From positions 248,001 to 312,000 of the forward strand of contig JBAMJV010003066.1 in the NCBI GenBank assembly GCA_037951105.1: DNA of 64,000 nucleotides, given 5' to 3'. The notes below the pieces were generated by a model, which worked only from the letters and a program-made list of their open reading frames with translations, was not told the DNA's origin and ran no database searches. This document shows, in pieces, positions 63,063 through 64,000 of the stretch (positions within the stretch are counted from its first letter, which is position 1; each line of letters starts with the position of its first letter). The DNA comes from Echinarachnius parma. Lineage: Eukaryota > Echinodermata > Echinoidea > Clypeasteroida > Echinarachniidae. The position numbers and the translations under genes are program-made.

Positions 63063-63624
63063 TTAAAGTGATCCAGGTACAGTGTCAGATATTGCACAAA
63101 ATGACATTTGAGACTTCAATCCTATATCAATATCTTTGTAAAATACAATTGAAAGATTTGTGAAAGTTTGAAAGAAAACGAACACTGTTACCTAATGAAA
63201 AAAACAAATATTGAGTTCATATTTTATCACCGAATACTGGATGGCCTGCCGTGGATTTGTCGCAGTAATAATCATCCGTTTGATCTTGACGATATCCGCA
63301 CCCATGTATACAGACGGTAAGGAATTCATGGAATTTGCGCGCACTCGGCTCAAAGTTCAGTGGGTCGGGAGAATTTCCACGCGAGCGGACGTGTTCACTA
63401 CGACAATTGTACTTTTTATCAAAAGCGTTAGCTAATGCTTTTGAAATAATGATTTTCAATGATATATCTTCATACTAAAGGGACATTTGAAAAAATCTTA
63501 TTATATAAGATAATATTGAATAATATTCTTCTCTTACCATAAGCTAAACAACACGGCAGAAGAGAGAACGAGGAAGCTCCAAGTATTTTTCGTGGAGTTA
63601 GACACTTTACCTGGATCACTTTAA
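63063..63624. mobile_element. TTAA MITE, TTAAAGTGATCCAGGTA family (complete copy)
   Basis: Perfect 17-base terminal inverted repeats TTAAAGTGATCCAGGTA (63063-63079) and TACCTGGATCACTTTAA (63608-63624), TTAA at both borders. GC-richer centre at 63240-63420. No transposase. Confidence 0.85.
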
Positions 63625-64000
63625 TGTTATTTTTTGTTATTTGGGTCACCAGAAGTTTCAGACCACTAGAGTTTGAAAAAATCTTGTTTTTACTTGTCCT
63701 ACTGGGCCACAAGGCAAACAGTTAATTTCTAGCATTGCATACTGTAGTGTAAGTACTGTAATAAGCATAAGAGGCCTTACATTTTCACTTTGTACTATCT
63801 TTGATCTGTTGATTTTACAGGAAAGTGATGTTATGACGACAAATGTACACATGCTGACGCAAGTACATGCCTAATATGTACAGAGAATCGTTACATACAA
63901 TATCGAGATAAACTCTACTCCTTAGTTAGATCTGTGCTCAATAATTTCACCTTAAAAATTCCATTCAAGTCTACATGTCACTTCATTATCACATAATATT

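Overview
This is a piece of an animal nuclear genome, most likely from a marine invertebrate. It is A+T-rich, with short exons, canonical GT/AG introns of hundreds to tens of thousands of bases, and dense small DNA transposons. An echinoderm or another invertebrate deuterostome is my best guess, because the repeat style (hairpin-ended elements rich in CCGTCCGTCC, many fold-back MITEs) resembles what I recall from such genomes. I could not test this.

Two real genes are visible. (1) Plus strand, from the left edge to 2216: the 3' end of an ASZ1/GASZ-like gene (germline nuage and piRNA protein), with SAM-domain exons, a coiled-coil exon and a final exon encoding a C-terminal membrane anchor. (2) Minus strand, 60211 down to 18405: a MITF/TFE family bHLH-leucine-zipper transcription factor gene covering about 42 kb. 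Its exons, in transcription order, are 60211-59911 (Rag-GTPase-binding-type N-terminal region; the true start lies beyond the window), 40457-40395 (an alternative first exon beginning [12 protein letters not shown]), 28225-28016, 22901-22797, 22078-21889, 21410-21335, 19543-19396 and 18914-18405 (stop). All splice phases agree. The short form is complete in the window at 433 codons plus stop. This matches the vertebrate design, in which long MITF-A-type and short MITF-M-type first exons both splice into a common exon beginning V-x-T-x-L-E-N-P-T.

Layout: 1-2216 ASZ1 3' end with tandem exon copies; 2217-17900 a convergent intergenic zone packed with TTAA-flanked MITEs, Helitron-like hairpin elements, two dead non-LTR retrotransposon ends and a mariner-type fold-back element; 17900-28700 MITF 3' region and core exons, several with degenerate copies of themselves next to them; 28700-40390 a large intron with local tandem repeats and GC-rich patches; 40395-40860 the internal first exon and its CpG-containing promoter region; 42531-47592 a 5-kb element with 18-bp terminal inverted repeats filled with GACGTC-containing satellite in higher-order arrangement; 47600-59900 the rest of the large intron with tandem repeats and a CRE/X-box patch; 59911-60211 the upstream exon; 60212-64000 upstream intron or flank with further MITEs.

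The observations I rate highest are: the MITF-M-like internal first exon with a CRE-dense transposon immediately upstream of it; the linkage of ASZ1 to a MITF/TFE gene, which recalls human 7q31 where ASZ1 and TFEC lie on the same arm; the compensatory base changes in the 3' hairpin of the Helitron-like elements; a group of MITE families sharing TTAAAG ends; and the repeated presence of decayed tandem copies beside coding exons.
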